Shown in pieces: positions 62,028-64,000 of a stretch of DNA of 64,000 bases. This DNA comes from Colocasia esculenta (lineage: Eukaryota; Streptophyta; Magnoliopsida; Alismatales; Araceae): positions 105,747,698-105,811,697 of the forward strand of contig CM024758.1 of assembly GCA_014218235.1 (NCBI GenBank), read 5' to 3'. The notes under the pieces were generated by a model. That model was not told the DNA's origin. It did no database searches and saw only the letters and a list, made by a program, of their open reading frames with translations. The position numbers were made by a program, and so were the translations under genes. Within the stretch, counting starts at the first letter, position 1. Each line of letters opens with the position of its first letter.

Positions 62028-64000
62028 ATGGCCGCATCCACCGTTTCCGGGAGTTTGGGTGGCTACAGTGCCGAGTTTCTTGCTCCTGAGCAGCAGGAAA
62101 GGTTCACCTTTGTGAAGACGAAAGTCTGTGGAAATAAGGCAGTGGATATAGCAGATCTAGAAAAGAATGGCATGCACAGTGTAGTTGAAGCAATGAACAG
62201 GATGCAGTGGATAGGAATCACCACCTTTCCGAGGTAAGTTATCCGGACCTCGTAAAGGCTTTTTATGTTTGTCTGAAACAGAGGAAGACGGGTCCCTGAT
62301 TTCATCTGTCAAGGGAACCCAGATCAAGATAGATCATGAGTTGTTACATTCGTTGTTTGGAGTAAAGACATCCGGGCACAGTGGGGTTCACACCGTGGAC
62401 GCCCAAGTTAAAGGTCTTGGTATTGTAGGACCGGGATTCAGATTGAAAGATGGTAAATTAGACATTAACCAACTGAATGCTTTCAACCGCCTCCTCCATT
62501 TCATAGTCTGTCAGATTTTGGTTCCAAGAAGCGCCACTTTCTCCACCTGTACCAAAGCAGACTCAGACATGATGTTCTGGGCCATACAGAACAAGGACAC
62601 CAATATGGCCGCAGTGATGATTGAAAGGATGAGATTTGCCCGTGATCAAATTTGGGATATAAAGAGCAAGTTTAATGTCTCTTTTCCTTATGCTCATCTG
62701 CTTACCAAAGTTTTCAGGCATTTTGGTATTGATCTGAGCTGAGCTGTAGTTGAGAAAATGGGCCAATCAATTAGGTCCAGAAATCGAAGGAAGAATGGTT
62801 TCTCAGTGATCAATGGTGTCTGGTCTAAGACCACAGTAGCAGAGGGAGAGGCCATCATAGGAGATATTCCTGATGTTCAGGAAGAAGCAGCAGAACCAAC
62901 AGCAGAACAACCAGCAGCAGATCAGCACCAGCAGAAGTTGTGCCAGCGGGACCAGCAGAATCAGTAGTAGCAGAAACAAGAGCTGCAGAGCAAGTAGGGT
63001 CACCCCCTTTCATAATTGAATCTCACCCTCCAGAAGCTCCAGTAGGAGGAGCAGTGGTAGGTGCAGCAGACACTTTGTCCACCTCCATTGTTGCCTCTAT
63101 CCTAAGAGAGGTAGTGGATTCTGTTCTCACCACCTCAGTCACCTCAGAGACTGGTGGAATTGCAAGAGAAGAAGCTGTGGCATCCGGCCACATTGAAGAA
63201 TCACTTGAAATACCAGTTCAGGAGGAGCAATCAGATGCTCCTGATAATATTATTTTGGAAGAGGATGCTCCCATTCAGGGGGAGCAAGAGCCAATGGAAG
63301 AGATGCTCCTACTCAGGGGGAGGGACATGTCAATCCTCCAGTCTTTGATCCTAGAGATGGGGAGACAGCCAGCTCCTCTGATTCTGATGATGATCAGCCT
63401 CCTCCAGCTTCAGAGGCTAGGCAGAAAGGGAAAGAAGTGGAGCCTGAAGTACCACTCTTATCAAATACTCCACATGAAAGGCTAATGAGGCAGAAGATTG
63501 TGATAAGTTTGAAGCCTGTGATTGAGAGACTTGATGCCCAAGGAACTATTCTATGTTCTCTTCAATCTGATGTATCCTCCATCTTCATGAGCCAAGCTTC
63601 AGCTTCAAAGGAAATTTCCAACATCAGGAATGCCATGAAGTGGTTCAACAAAGAAATGGGCAGCATGAAGAATATGCTGAGTGAAATCCTGAAGGTGGTT
63701 GGAGCCCAAGCTCCTCCTCCTCCACCTCCTGCAGCCCAAGTTCCTGAGTCTGAGCCATCAGGGCAGTCAGTTCAAGAGTCAGGGCCATCAGGGCCAGCAC
63801 CAGCAGCAGCAGAGGCAGAAGTAAATGTGCAAGGGTCATCTGGGCCAGCTGAGCAGGTTGAAGGGCCTCCAGGGCCATCAGTGCAAGTGTCAGGGCCATC
63901 AGGGCCATTAGAGAGTGGACCTGTGCAGACAGAGGTTGAAGAAGAGGTCTTGGCACCTAAGCCTCCAGCTCCTTCTCCTCCCTCTCTCACACCAGCTCCT
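62028..64000 (+). pseudogene. Sirevirus envelope-like gene, degraded and cut by window edge (element I)
   Basis: It starts MAASTVSGSLGGYSAEFLAP at 62028. The first block ends in a shift near 62275. The second block (62269-62742) includes SSVKGTQIKIDHELLHSLFG, FNRLLHFIVCQILVPR and FGIDLS, then one in-frame TGA (62740-62742), and continues to 62967. Shifts near 62940 and 63295 lead to a last frame, open to the window end. The first half resembles the plant-transposon domain PF20167-type env-like region. The second half is Pro/Glu-rich, with a coiled coil near 63500-63690 (VIERLDAQGTILCSLQSDV) and GPSGP repeats (63770-63920). No convincing transmembrane segment or signal peptide is visible, so an envelope function is only historical naming. 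Confidence 0.7.

Larger units (their letters stand above)
54740..64000 (+). mobile_element. Ty1/copia Sirevirus-like element I with envelope-like gene
   Basis: It has a 5' LTR, PBS, gag, linker, protease, a 907-codon pol frame (IN-RT-RH), and an envelope-like region running off the right edge. The candidate left target duplication is CAGTC (54735-54739). It is the best-preserved coding element in the window. The env-like gene after RNase H is a recognised feature of one Sirevirus branch (SIRE1-like). Confidence 0.92.

Overview
This window is nuclear DNA of a flowering plant, made almost entirely of nested LTR retrotransposons. The evidence is plant-type Ty1/copia elements of the Sirevirus (SIRE/Maximus-like) kind, Ty3/gypsy elements with long LTRs (one ending in a chromodomain-like tail), initiator-Met tRNA primer sites (TGGTATCAGAGC), plant-only transposon-associated domains (DUF7745-like, plant mobile domain, DUF4283 LINE ORF1) and heavy C-to-T decay. 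I cannot name the species. No ordinary host gene, tRNA, rRNA or CRISPR array was recognised.

Left block (1-24387), read as nested layers from youngest to oldest. E is a minus-strand Ty3/gypsy element (gag start, PBS, 2.9 kb LTR; 1-3365). It sits in D, a plus-strand Sirevirus LTR (3366-4504). D sits in C, a minus-strand Sirevirus (4505-9660). C sits in the reverse transcriptase of B, a plus-strand chromodomain Ty3/gypsy element (9661-14551). B sits in the 5' LTR of A, a plus-strand Sirevirus (14552-24387). A is also split by F, a 3.6 kb solo LTR with a perfect CGTTT target duplication (17390-20969).

Middle block (24388-47813). G is a plus-strand Sirevirus-like element with an in-frame deletion that fuses protease to RNase H (24388-31618). 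Its 3' LTR is cut by a segment (31619-37231, resuming at 47117) that carries a minus-strand promoter-like region, a DUF7745-like gene and a plant-mobile-domain gene. A structurally complete Sirevirus, IV (37232-47116, target duplication CAACC), has inserted into the coding sequence of the plant-mobile-domain gene.

Right block (47814-64000). A LINE ORF1 fragment is cut by J, a Ty3/gypsy element (48565-54739). J is cut in its integrase zinc-finger region by I, a Sirevirus with a nearly open pol and a degraded envelope-like 3' gene that runs off the window (54740-64000).

The most unusual signal is shared across families. Nearly every LTR, Ty1/copia and Ty3/gypsy alike, holds an array of a short CG-centred, often palindromic word (GTGTCGACAC, TCGCGA, AACGATT/AATCGTT, ATCGATT). 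Where I counted, the copies are most often about 21 bp apart, with 11-bp and 17-18-bp spacings also frequent. The gypsy LTR E and the copia LTR IV carry what looks like the same roughly 74-bp repeat unit with paired GTGTCGACAC palindromes 21 bp apart, in opposite orientation relative to transcription. The copia elements A and IV also carry a 21-bp (seven-codon) version inside their gag-pol linker. In the copia LTRs the arrays lie upstream of the TATA box. In three gypsy LTRs they lie inside a predicted LTR-embedded intron of about 2 kb. All coding regions are broken to some degree, so no element visible here is clearly autonomous.
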